Below the pieces are notes generated by a model, which had not been told where the DNA came from, did no database searches, and worked only from the letters and a program-made list of their open reading frames with translations. The position numbers and the translations under genes were made by a program. A DNA stretch of 35,486 bases from contig CAYNFH010000037.1 of NCBI GenBank assembly GCA_964396385.1, positions 1 to 35,486 on the forward strand, in the 5' to 3' direction. Source of the DNA: CAYNFH01 sp964396385. Lineage in GTDB: Bacteria; Armatimonadota; Chthonomonadetes; Chthonomonadales; CAJBBX01. Of this stretch, positions 15,570 to 23,201 are shown piece after piece; positions within the stretch are counted from its first letter, which is position 1, and the number at the start of each line of letters is the position of its first letter.

Positions 15570-16727
15570 CTACACTACTCCGAGCTCGGACTCTGCACTG
15601 CGGACAACTGCTCTGTCCGATACTGCCTCCTCCGCACTGACGACCGCTTCCGCGAAGCTGCCGTAGACGTGGAGCTGCCGCTCCAGCCCCATCGCACTCA
15701 ACGCCTGCTTGACCCTCCCGTGGACGCCCACCAGCCGCAGTTCGCGCCCAACGTGGCCGGCGCGTTTGGGTAGATTGAGCAGCGTGCCGAGCACGACGCT
15801 GTCGATGTGCGTCGCGGCCAGGAGGTCCAGCACAAGGTGCGAGGGTGCGTTCAGGGCGCGTTCGGCAGCCTCCTGCAACTCGGGCAGGAGCGCCGCGTTG
15901 AGCGGTCCGGACACGGAGATGATCGTCCACTCCCCGAGCCGGACGTCCATGATGCGCGCCAAAGCTGGACTGCGGCCACGCCGCATGACCCAGACCTGTA
16001 CCAGGATAAACCGGCCAAAGTGGACGAGGTCCTGCGCATATCGGCGCCAGAGCCGGCGCGGCTCCAGAAATAGGCGGAACGACCACTCGAGCCCCACTCG
16101 CTGCACCCAGATTGGCGCGCGGAGGCTGGCGCCGGCGATGAAATCGAAGGTCGCGCCCACCCCGATGCAGACCGGCACGGTCAGCCGGTCCCTGTGCATG
16201 TAGATCCACTTCTCTTGCTTTGGGTTCCCGAACGCAACCAGCAGGATGTCCGGCCGCGCCAGCTCGATCTGCGCCAGAATGCCCTCGTTGTCCATCTCGA
16301 CGATAGAAGCGGCTGGGGGAGAAACGCATCCCACGACCTGGAGACCGGGATACTCCTGTTCCAGCCGCCTTCGCGCCTCCTCGGCGACTTCCGGCCTCGC
16401 GCCGAGCATGAAAAGCCGGTAACCCTGACTCGCTCCCAGCTCAGCAAGCCGAGGCACCATGTCCGCACCCGTTACGCGCTCCCTGAGCGGGGCTCCGAGC
16501 AGCTTGGAGGCTGCCACCAGGGGCATGCCGTCCGGCACCACCATATCCGCCGTTAGGAGCGCCGCTCGGAGCTCAGTGTCCTGCAACGCCTTCACCAGGA
16601 AGTCCGTGTTGGCGGTCGCTACCTGGTGGAATCGCCGCGACCGCACGAACTGGTCCAGCCGCTCCAGCGTCTGGTCCATGTTCAGGTCGTCGATGGGTAT
16701 CCCCAGTATGGCAACAGTCTTACGCAT
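15570..16727 (-). CDS. WecG/TagA/CpsF-type glycosyltransferase fused to a STAS domain
   Basis: The 385-residue protein has two parts. Residues 1-245 form a GT26 domain, with ATANTDFL at 38-45, Asp66 in VVPDGMPLV, GYRLFMLGARPEV and VAFGNPKQEKW near 164-174. GT26 enzymes transfer the second sugar (ManNAc type) to a lipid-linked intermediate. Residues 260-370 form a STAS domain (anti-sigma-factor-antagonist fold), with the strand LVLDLLAATHIDSVVLGTLL; Ser310 sits where the phosphorylated serine lies in SpoIIAA-like proteins. Between them are helices with basic residues that may contact the membrane. ATG 16727 directly follows the GT2 stop. The fusion suggests that sugar transfer could be tied to a partner-switching kinase or nucleotide signal. 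Confidence 0.9.
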   Translation of the reverse strand: MRKTVAILGIPIDDLNMDQTLERLDQFVRSRRFHQVATANTDFLVKALQDTELRAALLTADMVVPDGMPLVAASKLLGAPLRERVTGADMVPRLAELGASQGYRLFMLGARPEVAEEARRRLEQEYPGLQVVGCVSPPAASIVEMDNEGILAQIELARPDILLVAFGNPKQEKWIYMHRDRLTVPVCIGVGATFDFIAGASLRAPIWVQRVGLEWSFRLFLEPRRLWRRYAQDLVHFGRFILVQVWVMRRGRSPALARIMDVRLGEWTIISVSGPLNAALLPELQEAAERALNAPSHLVLDLLAATHIDSVVLGTLLNLPKRAGHVGRELRLVGVHGRVKQALSAMGLERQLHVYGSFAEAVVSAEEAVSDRAVVRSAESELGVV

Positions 16728-18110
16728 CTATCGCTCGGAGGTTCCCGGGTCTGACGACAGACCGCAGACGACAGACGGCCCAGGGTCGGAGGTCCGTGGT
16801 CCGTGGTCTGTCGTCTCTTTAGAGTTCATCCCTGTTCTCTCCGTCCTCACCCAGCTTCGCACGCCGCGTCCGAACACCATGCCGGGGTAGAGCGCGAGCT
16901 TCCACGCGGCATACGCCGGTGCGAACAGCAGCGACGACGCGACCGCCCACGGCACCCGCGCAACCCGCAGGCCGATCAGCAGGTAAAGCGCCTCCACGGC
17001 CAGGACGATGCACCACGCCCAAACGGCCAGGCGCGCCGCGTCTGAGTGCGGTGATCCGGCCAGCCATAGCACGGAACCGGCCACGCAGAGTGTGGGCAGC
17101 GTAAACAGCTCCACTAAGGGCGGGATAAGGAGCTCCAGAGCCCGGTCGACAAGTGCCGGGTGCCGCTGGCGCAGTCCGACGAGCAGCAGCGAGACGGCCT
17201 GTCGCATGAGACCATACCGGCCGCCCTCCCACCTCCGCCGTTGGGACGCCGCCTGCCGGCCGCCCGTCGGCATCTGGGCTCGAACCACCGCGCCAGGTGC
17301 GAAGGCGATCCTCACGCCGGCCCGCGCCAGGCGGAGCGTGTAGTCAATGTCTTCGGTGATGCTCGCGCCGGACCACGGTACCCGCTCCAGGACGCCTCGG
17401 CTGAAGCACATGCCGTTGCCTTTCAGTCCGTCGGACAGGCCCAGATGTGTCCGGCCCAGCGGCTTCACGTAGTGCGCCAGGGCTAGTGCGCAGGCCATCA
17501 GACGGGTCCTCCAGGCCTCCTTGGCGTTGAGCACGTCGTAGCGGCCCTGTACCACCTCTGCTCCTGCTTCCAGCGCCGCGTTCATCTCGTGGAGGAACTC
17601 CTCGCACAACTCCGAGTCCGCGTCCAGCACGACCACGGCGTCGAACGCAGGCGAAGCCTCACCCGCTCGCCCGCTCGCCCGCTCGCCCGCTCGGTTCTCC
17701 TCCGCCAGCAGCTTGCGGATCGCCCACTCCAGCGCGTAACCTTTGCCTCGCCGATCCGGGGCGCGCCGCTCCAGGACCTCCGCGCCGTGCGCGCGGGCCA
17801 CCTCTGCCGTGCGGTCCGAGCAGTTGTCCGCGATTACTACCACTCTCCGCTGCCGCTCCGGGTACTGGAGCCCACGCAGCTTATCGAGCACGTCGGCCAG
17901 GAGCAGCTCCTCATCATGGGCCGGGATCAGGAGGCAGAAGTTGCGAAGATGAACTGCGGGAAGCTGCGGGGCCTTGTGCGCGAACGCGGCGCACAAGGCC
18001 AGCGTGAGCAAGTACAGCGCGCTGAGGAGCCACGCGGCCCATATCACGCCTACTGCCGTCAGCAGTGCCGTAGTGGACCAGCCGGCTAGGAGAAGTAACC
18101 CTGGAGCCAT
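16728..18110 (-). CDS. Membrane glycosyltransferase family 2 with repeat-derived insertions
   Basis: The 460-residue protein is a processive-type GT2. It has an N-terminal helix pair (about 8-45), LLIPAHDEE, IADNCSDRTAEVAR, DADSELC (DxD), the acceptor motif TEDIDYTLRL and QRRRWEGG (Q/RxxRW), then three C-terminal helices. It shows two foreign segments. NRAGERASGRAGEASP, within residues 138-155, is encoded by four perfect CCCGCTCG octamers. The tail after TERTGMNSK is encoded by an inverted heptamer element. Homologues normally run from the ERLL-type helix straight to DAVVVLDADS and end near WVRTER. The start overlaps the CpsD-type gene by 25 bases. Its substrate is unknown. Confidence 0.88.
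   Translation of the reverse strand: MAPGLLLLAGWSTTALLTAVGVIWAAWLLSALYLLTLALCAAFAHKAPQLPAVHLRNFCLLIPAHDEELLLADVLDKLRGLQYPERQRRVVVIADNCSDRTAEVARAHGAEVLERRAPDRRGKGYALEWAIRKLLAEENRAGERASGRAGEASPAFDAVVVLDADSELCEEFLHEMNAALEAGAEVVQGRYDVLNAKEAWRTRLMACALALAHYVKPLGRTHLGLSDGLKGNGMCFSRGVLERVPWSGASITEDIDYTLRLARAGVRIAFAPGAVVRAQMPTGGRQAASQRRRWEGGRYGLMRQAVSLLLVGLRQRHPALVDRALELLIPPLVELFTLPTLCVAGSVLWLAGSPHSDAARLAVWAWCIVLAVEALYLLIGLRVARVPWAVASSLLFAPAYAAWKLALYPGMVFGRGVRSWVRTERTGMNSKETTDHGPRTSDPGPSVVCGLSSDPGTSER
16753..16815. repeat. Inverted heptamer element in the GT2 3' end
   Basis: The left arm is GACGACA, GACCGCA, GACGACA, GACGGCC (16753-16780). The right arm is GGTCGGA, GGTCCGT, GGTCCGT, GGTCTGT (16784-16811), continuing to 16815. 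GACGACAGACC (16753-16763) is perfectly complementary to GGTCTGTCGTC (16805-16815), so the whole element can fold into a hairpin. It encodes the last 20-odd residues of the GT2. Confidence 0.75.
17662..17693. repeat. Four perfect CCCGCTCG octamers inside a GT2 gene
   Basis: Four copies without mismatch lie within the coding sequence between the AIRKLLAEE helix and the DAVVVLDADS strand, adding an Ala/Gly/Arg/Glu-rich loop. There is no inverted partner arm nearby. Confidence 0.85.
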
Positions 18111-18850
18111 TTGGGCATCGCGGTCTCTACGCCGTTTAGCACAACGCCCAGCACCTTTTCCGTACCCACCGAGTCGATCGCGCGCTGGACGATCTCGCGG
18201 GGCGTCACTCCGGCGCGGACCACCATGATTACGCCGTCGATGATCTTTGTCATCGTCTTGGTGTCCGCCACGGGCAGCACGGGGGCCATGTCCAGGATGA
18301 CATAGTCGTGATCCCGTTTGAGCGTGTTCATCAGCTCCTGGAGCCGGCCGGACCGTACCAGTCGTGCCGGATTGGTCGCCGCGCGGCCAGCGGGCACGAT
18401 GGTGAGGTTCTCGAACTCCGTCGGCTGCATGATAGCCGCCACGTCGTTCTCCATTCCCTCTAGAACGTCCACGAGACCGGAGACAACGGGCAGGTTAACG
18501 CGCGTCTGCATATCCCAGTTGCGCAGGTTGAAGTCCACCAGTGCCACTCGCGCCTCGGAGTTCTGCGCCATGGTGCCGGCCAGGTTCAGCGCCACCGTGG
18601 TCTTGCCCTCGCCGTAGACCGCCGAGGTGATCCCCACCACAAAGCACCTTGTGGGATTGGAGGCGTTCTCCACGTCCGCGTGAAGCCGAGCATACTCTTC
18701 TGGCACCACCGCGATAGCGCCGTGGCCGTTCCCGTTGCCGTTACCGCTGTATGCCTGCACGGGGTTATTGAAGTCCTGGAGTCCCAGGCGGGCCAACGAA
18801 CCTCCGCTCGGCTGCTCCGGCGCGGTCTCCCTCTCCGTTGTCTGTGTCAT
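18086..18850 (-). CDS. CpsD/CapB-family P-loop ATPase (BY-kinase-like)
   Basis: The 254-residue protein is the cytoplasmic partner of the chain-length protein encoded just upstream (ATGA overlap). The Walker A motif is at 74-85 (TSAVYGEGKTTV), the A' region at 103-110 (ALVDFNLR) and Walker B at 183-187 (YVILD), followed by APVLPVADT. Active BY-kinases normally have DxD in Walker A'; here Asp106 is kept but the second Asp is Asn108. The C-terminus (KWLQGYFS) has a single tyrosine, not the usual tyrosine cluster. It may therefore regulate length by nucleotide switching with little autophosphorylation. The linker SGNGNGNGHG at 35-44 is low complexity. Confidence 0.88.
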   Translation of the reverse strand: MTQTTERETAPEQPSGGSLARLGLQDFNNPVQAYSGNGNGNGHGAIAVVPEEYARLHADVENASNPTRCFVVGITSAVYGEGKTTVALNLAGTMAQNSEARVALVDFNLRNWDMQTRVNLPVVSGLVDVLEGMENDVAAIMQPTEFENLTIVPAGRAATNPARLVRSGRLQELMNTLKRDHDYVILDMAPVLPVADTKTMTKIIDGVIMVVRAGVTPREIVQRAIDSVGTEKVLGVVLNGVETAMPKWLQGYFS

Positions 18851-20352
18851 GACGTAATACTCCGATTGGATGCGGCCGTTATCTTCCGGGCGGCCTGGCG
18901 GACGGAGGGCATCTTAGGGAGAACCGCGAGGACGGTCTTGCCCAGGTGGCGCTCCACGTCCACAGGCGTCCGCAGGGTGTGATCCAGGGACTCGGCCAGG
19001 AGAGAGAACCCGAAGCCGATGATCACGCCCATCAGCGGCCCAAGCGCGTAGAGTAGCATGGCCTTACCCCCCGAGTCCAGTTTCTCCGACGTGGGGGCCA
19101 CCACAAGCTTCACCGACTTGGAGTGCACGAACTTATCGCGCTCCTCGTCGATGCGGGCCGCGGCCATCTGGTCCGCAAGCTGGTTGCGGAGCTGGTTGGA
19201 CTGCTGGTACGCGCGGTCGATGGTGGCGAACTGCTTCTCCTCCACCGGCATCGCCGTCACGCGCTGCATCTGCCGCGCCGTCTGCATCTGCAGATCCGCC
19301 TCACGCTGCTGGAGCCCCTTCACGGCGACGGCGTACTGGATCTTCATCTGCTGGAGCTGGTCCCACTTGGGGTTTGTAGTCTTCTGCGTCGTCTCGTCCT
19401 GCGTGCTGGCCGCGAGCGGGTGCTTCTTCGCGTCCGCGATCTGCTTGTTGACGTCTGCGATCTTCTTGCGCTGGTCGATGACCGCCGGGTGCCGGTCGGC
19501 ATACCGTTCCAGAAGCCCATTCAGCTCGGACTGGAGGTCGCGCTTCTTCTGCTCCAGCTTCGCGGTCGGGTCCTCTTCGTGCCGGACGTTCTGCTCTGTC
19601 ACTATGAACTGCGGCGTTTTGGCGAGGTCGTCGTCTATGGTCTGGAGCCGCTGCTGCGCCTCCGCCATCTCGGTATGCGTATCCTCCAGGCTGTTCTGGA
19701 TGCGGTCCAGATTGCTGAAGGCGCTTGCCATGAGGGTGGGCTGCTGCCAGTAGTGCTCCACCAGGTACTTGACCCTGGCGGACGCCTTCGCGTTGGCGTC
19801 CTCGTCCGCCGTGCGGAACTGCTGCTCCAGGAGAAGCCGCTTGTTGGTGCTGTTGGCAGTCTCGATGTCCAGCGTCTTGCCGGCGAACCGGTTGTAGAGC
19901 GCGCCCAGGATGGCCTCCGCTTGTCGCGGGTCGTTCCAGGTCAGCGAGAGCTCCATGTAGATCTCGTTCTGGATGACGGGCGACGTGAGGGAGTTGCGGA
20001 CGCGCCGCACCAGCGCCTCAAACCTCTCCGGCGGCACGTTCTGGTTCATGTGGGCGTCCCGGAGCACGCCCCGAAGGAAGTCAGGATCCTTCCGGATCCA
20101 GAACGCAAGACGGTCGGTCTTCCTTGCCGCGGGAGAGTGGTCCGTGTCCGAGCCGCCGCCGGCCGTGATCGCGGCCGTCTCCGGCTCGCCGGCAAGTCCC
20201 GCGATGAGGGTGGTGGTGTACGAGGCCGAACGCAGGTAGACGAGGCCGCTGGTAATGAGGGTTCCTGCCAGGATGGCGATGATGAACATCCGCTTACAGC
20301 GGAAAACGAGCTCGACGTACTCGTACAGCGGCGACGAGCCATAGATGGGCAT
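18847..20352 (-). CDS. Wzz/GumC-type polysaccharide co-polymerase (chain-length determinant)
   Basis: The 501-residue inner-membrane protein has an N-terminal helix (about 21-42) and a C-terminal helix (about 432-453). They flank a large periplasmic part rich in coiled coil (about 165-400, for example TEMAEAQQRLQTIDDDL and LEQKKRDLQSELNGLLERYADRHP). The segment ADRHPAVIDQRKKIADV is typical of GumC/Wzc families. After the last helix, SLDHTLRTPVDVERHLGKTVLAVLP is the cytoplasmic link that contacts the CpsD-type ATPase. ATG 20352 follows GGAGG nine bases upstream. It sets polymer length and bridges to the SLBB exporter. Confidence 0.92.
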   Translation of the reverse strand: MPIYGSSPLYEYVELVFRCKRMFIIAILAGTLITSGLVYLRSASYTTTLIAGLAGEPETAAITAGGGSDTDHSPAARKTDRLAFWIRKDPDFLRGVLRDAHMNQNVPPERFEALVRRVRNSLTSPVIQNEIYMELSLTWNDPRQAEAILGALYNRFAGKTLDIETANSTNKRLLLEQQFRTADEDANAKASARVKYLVEHYWQQPTLMASAFSNLDRIQNSLEDTHTEMAEAQQRLQTIDDDLAKTPQFIVTEQNVRHEEDPTAKLEQKKRDLQSELNGLLERYADRHPAVIDQRKKIADVNKQIADAKKHPLAASTQDETTQKTTNPKWDQLQQMKIQYAVAVKGLQQREADLQMQTARQMQRVTAMPVEEKQFATIDRAYQQSNQLRNQLADQMAAARIDEERDKFVHSKSVKLVVAPTSEKLDSGGKAMLLYALGPLMGVIIGFGFSLLAESLDHTLRTPVDVERHLGKTVLAVLPKMPSVRQAARKITAASNRSITS

Positions 20353-20537
20353 ACGGCGCTACCTCCACTTCCGTACTACTTACAAGGTGACACGGTGACA
20401 GGTCATGCAGAAATCGGGCCATGCGCGCGCGAAGCACGCGGTCGCATGCGGCGGAATTGCGAAAACCCCGCATTATCCGCTAGTGCTACCGTCGTACTGC
20501 CGTCCTGATTCCGGCCTGTTTCGGGCCGTACATGAAT
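20353..20537 (-). promoter_or_regulatory. Intergenic leader of the co-polymerase gene
   Basis: This gap separates the propeller gene from the co-polymerase gene. Read on the minus strand it has a possible -10 (GATAAT, 20477-20472) without a clear -35, a two-copy octamer stretch (20384-20399) and the ribosome binding site GGAGG before 20352. Together with the palindrome at 20538-20565 this suggests the operon may be partly transcribed from here. No gene is evident. Confidence 0.3.
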
Positions 20538-20565
20538 CTGGCCCGCTGCAATTGCAGCGGGCCAG
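20538..20565 (-). terminator. Perfect 28-base palindrome after the propeller gene
   Basis: CTGGCCCGCTGCAA and its exact reverse complement are joined without a spacer, starting 33 bases after the stop at 20599. As RNA it would form a stem of about 12 pairs with a four-base loop. No T-tract follows on the minus strand, so it may be an attenuator, an mRNA end stabiliser or a protein-binding site rather than a classical terminator. Confidence 0.55.
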
Positions 20566-20598
20566 TACGAGGTCACTCTGGATACTGACGACTGGGGC

Positions 20599-22311
20599 CT
20601 ATTCGCGGCCAGGTCCTCCCGGACCTCCCGGCCCACCGGACCCTCCGGGGAAGCCGCCCCGCCCCGGCCCTTTGCCGTATCCGCCGGGACCCGTGTTGTC
20701 GTTGCGGCGACGGACGAGCTTGGCGAGGGTGTTATCCACCGTAAAGCTCCAGGATTTGGTGCTGGTATTCCCTCTCCAGTCCGCCGCGACTACGGTCACC
20801 GTATGGCGGCCGTCTGCGAGTGGGCGGACCGTGGAGGCGCTGGACGGCTCCTGCGTGGTGTACCGCAGCATGGCCGTATCGGTGTCGTAGGCGTAACCGT
20901 TTACGGTGTCCAGCGTGTCCGTGTCATTGTTGGTCTTCGGCTTCCGCGGGATACCCTGGTTGTCGAGGAGCAGCTTCACCGAGTCGGGGTTAACGCCGGA
21001 CCCGTCGTCCACGATCTTGGCCGCAAACTCAATCGGCGGTGAGCCGTTCATAACTACTCCCATGTCCGGCTGTGTGTCCGAGATCACCGGCCCGAGCGTG
21101 TCAACCGCATCCGCGCGGAACGCAGACAACGACCCATCGTCCGTGAGAATATACAGCGTATTGTTCGCCACCACCGGAGCGGCGGCGACGTTAGTGTGCT
21201 GGGCGATAACCGTGTCGCTGGTGCTCGAAGGTGCCACCATGTAGCTCCACTTGAGTGCGCCGGTGTCTGTGTCGTAGGCATACACTCCTCCGAGCGTAGT
21301 GCCCACTATGAGCGTGTGCCCGGCAATTGTTGGAGGCGCGATGGCGTCATAAGGCAGCTTGGGCACGCTCTTGGCCGGCCACTTGTCGCGGCCAAACCGG
21401 GGCTCAAACGCCAGTATGCGGTCATCGGTGGTGATGACGTAGATGGCGTCATCGGTAACCGCAGGGCTCGTGGCGATGTCGCTTGACAGGATCCGGTTCC
21501 ACTTCAGCCCCAGGTTGCGGCCCATGAGCGTGGTAAGATTGGAGCCGTTTGCCACATAAACGAAGTCGCCCTGCACCACCGGCGCCATGCCGGCTACGTT
21601 ACCGTTGAACCGGTAAAAGTAGCGCTCCAGTCCGCTTGCGATGTTGATCGCGTGAAGGACGTTGTCAGACGTAAGCGCATACACAAACCCGTTGCCGACG
21701 GCCGGCGCCCCACTCATCTCGTCCAGGAACTTGACCCCGTTTCGCCAGGTGTTGACCGCGGCTCCAGTCTTGGCGTCGACTGCCCACACGCGGTCGTCGG
21801 CGGTGCCGAAGTAGACCGTTCCGTCCACCACCATAGGCGATCCATCGATGCTGCTGCGGGTATCGAAGCTCCAGCCGGGTTTGCCGGTGGCCGCGTCGAT
21901 GGAATACAGCTTCCCGTCTCCCGCACCGATGAACACCGTGCCATCCGAGTAAGCGAGCGAGCCGCCGATGCTCGTCGACATGGGCGCATCCTGCGGATAG
22001 CGCCATCTAAGCCCGCCAGAGGCGGTATCGACGGCGTAGATGCGGTTGCCGGAGGCAAAGTACGCGGTATCACCCGCGATGATGGGCGACGATGGATTGT
22101 ATCCGAAGTAGGTGGAGGTGTATCTCCAGTCCAGAGACAGCGGAGTAGTGAGGTTATCCGGATAGACGCCGGTAAGGCCGGGTCCACCCCTGTATACGGT
22201 GGCGTCGGCGCTAGCTGGTCCTGCGCCTGCCGCGGCCAGTGCGGCAGCGGCGAGGGCCGTCGCACACAGCGCACGAAGGCCATTGGCACTGCGGCCATGG
22301 GTACGGAACAT
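20599..22311 (-). CDS. Secreted PQQ-like beta-propeller protein with Ig-like domain and Gly/Pro-rich tail
   Basis: The 570-residue protein has a signal peptide (about 1-36, ending ASA). A beta-propeller (about 40-405) repeats blades of the type SPMVVDGTVYFGTADDRVWAVDAKTG, which matches PQQ-like/YncE quinoprotein repeats; the residues that bind PQQ in dehydrogenases are not evident. A bacterial Ig-like region (about 410-530, with VVAADWRGNTSTKSWSFTVDN) follows. The last 34 residues are Gly/Pro-rich (GPGGYGKGPGRGGFPGG and GGPGGPGG). It heads the EPS locus, behind a consensus promoter. It may bind polysaccharide or scaffold assembly outside the inner membrane. ATG 22311 has GGAGGG 13 bases upstream. 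Confidence 0.82.
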   Translation of the reverse strand: MFRTHGRSANGLRALCATALAAAALAAAGAGPASADATVYRGGPGLTGVYPDNLTTPLSLDWRYTSTYFGYNPSSPIIAGDTAYFASGNRIYAVDTASGGLRWRYPQDAPMSTSIGGSLAYSDGTVFIGAGDGKLYSIDAATGKPGWSFDTRSSIDGSPMVVDGTVYFGTADDRVWAVDAKTGAAVNTWRNGVKFLDEMSGAPAVGNGFVYALTSDNVLHAINIASGLERYFYRFNGNVAGMAPVVQGDFVYVANGSNLTTLMGRNLGLKWNRILSSDIATSPAVTDDAIYVITTDDRILAFEPRFGRDKWPAKSVPKLPYDAIAPPTIAGHTLIVGTTLGGVYAYDTDTGALKWSYMVAPSSTSDTVIAQHTNVAAAPVVANNTLYILTDDGSLSAFRADAVDTLGPVISDTQPDMGVVMNGSPPIEFAAKIVDDGSGVNPDSVKLLLDNQGIPRKPKTNNDTDTLDTVNGYAYDTDTAMLRYTTQEPSSASTVRPLADGRHTVTVVAADWRGNTSTKSWSFTVDNTLAKLVRRRNDNTGPGGYGKGPGRGGFPGGSGGPGGPGGPGRE

Positions 22312-22427
22312 AGTGTGTCTTGCCCCCTCCAGAGAGGATCGTCGAGTGTTGGGTGGATCAGCGCGCGGGCGTGGTGGCTGCCCACGGTACTACAGCGCGC
22401 GCCGTGCGCGCCGGGGTGCCGGTACGC

Positions 22428-22461
22428 TTGACAGTATAGCGGAACCCCGGTATGGTGTCAA
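22428..22461. promoter_or_regulatory. Overlapping divergent sigma70 promoters
   Basis: Plus strand: TTGACA (22428-22433), 17-base spacer, TATGGT (22451-22456), leading to the gene at 22567. Minus strand: TTGACA (22461-22456), 17-base spacer, TATACT (22438-22433), leading to the EPS locus at 22311. Each -10 abuts or shares bases with the other strand's -35, so RNA polymerase can occupy only one at a time. The EPS leader is about 115 bases and the opposite leader about 100. Confidence 0.8.
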
Positions 22462-22566
22462 TACGAGCAGGGTTACCGGCGGCGTGCCCCAACGTGCTTG
22501 CATATTAGACGAAATGGCCCTTACAGGCGTTACCTGGACGGCCCAACCAAACCAGAAGAGACGACA

Positions 22567-23193
22567 TTGGACGATATCGATGCGGCCGAGCGAGTGGACC
22601 TGGATCAGCTCGATGAAGAGTATCGACGCAGGCACGGCGTGGGCGTTGAGTTCATCAAGGCGCAGGTAGGGCCCGGTGAAATATACTCCAACGCCGCTGC
22701 ACGCGCCGTCATCTCTCCGCAGGGCGCCTGGTTCGAGTGCACGGACCTACCGATGGAGTTCTCGGGAGTCGCTGGCGGTCCCGTAGACCACCGGTTTCTA
22801 AGGGATGCTGAGGCCCTGGAGATCCTGGAACGCCTCCACGACGCAACTGCGGGCGTGACGCCTCAGAACGCGCGCCTCTTCAGCCTCTTCGCCCTCTACA
22901 CGCGCCGTGGGATCTATGATCGTCGCGGAGTATACGCCTTCCACTTCGCCACGCGCTCCGATGGACCGGAAGCGCGCCCGTTCACGGTGGGGCAGTACCG
23001 GCCGGAGACTTTACCGCTCGTCTTCAAGTGCCGCGTGGACGGGGATGAGGTGGTCGCGGGCCTGCCATTTCAGCGCGGCGTGGTCTTCTGCTTAACCGGA
23101 ATCGGAGAGCTAAACCTGGTGGTCTACATCCCCTATGAGGGTCCCGACATCCGCGACCTCTCCAACGCCCCTGTCAATCCCACCATTCAGTAG
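22567..23193 (+). CDS. Hypothetical protein
   Basis: No family is recognised. The 208-residue product is soluble, acidic at its start (DDIDAAERVDLDQLDEEY) and mixed alpha/beta, with strands such as VVFCLTGIGELNLVVYIPYEG near the end. TTG 22567 was chosen because GAAGAG lies upstream and the acidic helix begins there; a TTG at 22498 would add residues of poor protein character. It is expressed divergently from the EPS locus by overlapping promoters, so a link to that locus is possible but unproven. It ends eight bases before the convergent thioredoxin gene. Confidence 0.65.
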   Translation: MDDIDAAERVDLDQLDEEYRRRHGVGVEFIKAQVGPGEIYSNAAARAVISPQGAWFECTDLPMEFSGVAGGPVDHRFLRDAEALEILERLHDATAGVTPQNARLFSLFALYTRRGIYDRRGVYAFHFATRSDGPEARPFTVGQYRPETLPLVFKCRVDGDEVVAGLPFQRGVVFCLTGIGELNLVVYIPYEGPDIRDLSNAPVNPTIQ

Positions 23194-23201
23194 GGCCGCC
23201 C

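Noticed and set aside
15553..16329. Open frame antisense-free but overlapping the WecG-STAS gene in another frame
   Set aside because: Composition is typical of a GC-rich shadow frame; only the part from 15552 downward has a ribosome binding site and protein character.
19123..20508. 461-codon plus-strand frame opposite the co-polymerase gene
   Set aside because: Antisense mirror of a confident PCP gene; no motifs of its own.
20403..20636. Minus-strand 77-codon frame between propeller and co-polymerase
   Set aside because: It spans the palindrome and part of the propeller end, has no ribosome binding site and no protein-like pattern.
22312..22427. Riboswitch in the 115-base EPS leader
   Set aside because: Only a simple GC-rich hairpin (GCGCGCGC-type) is visible; no conserved riboswitch core was recognised.
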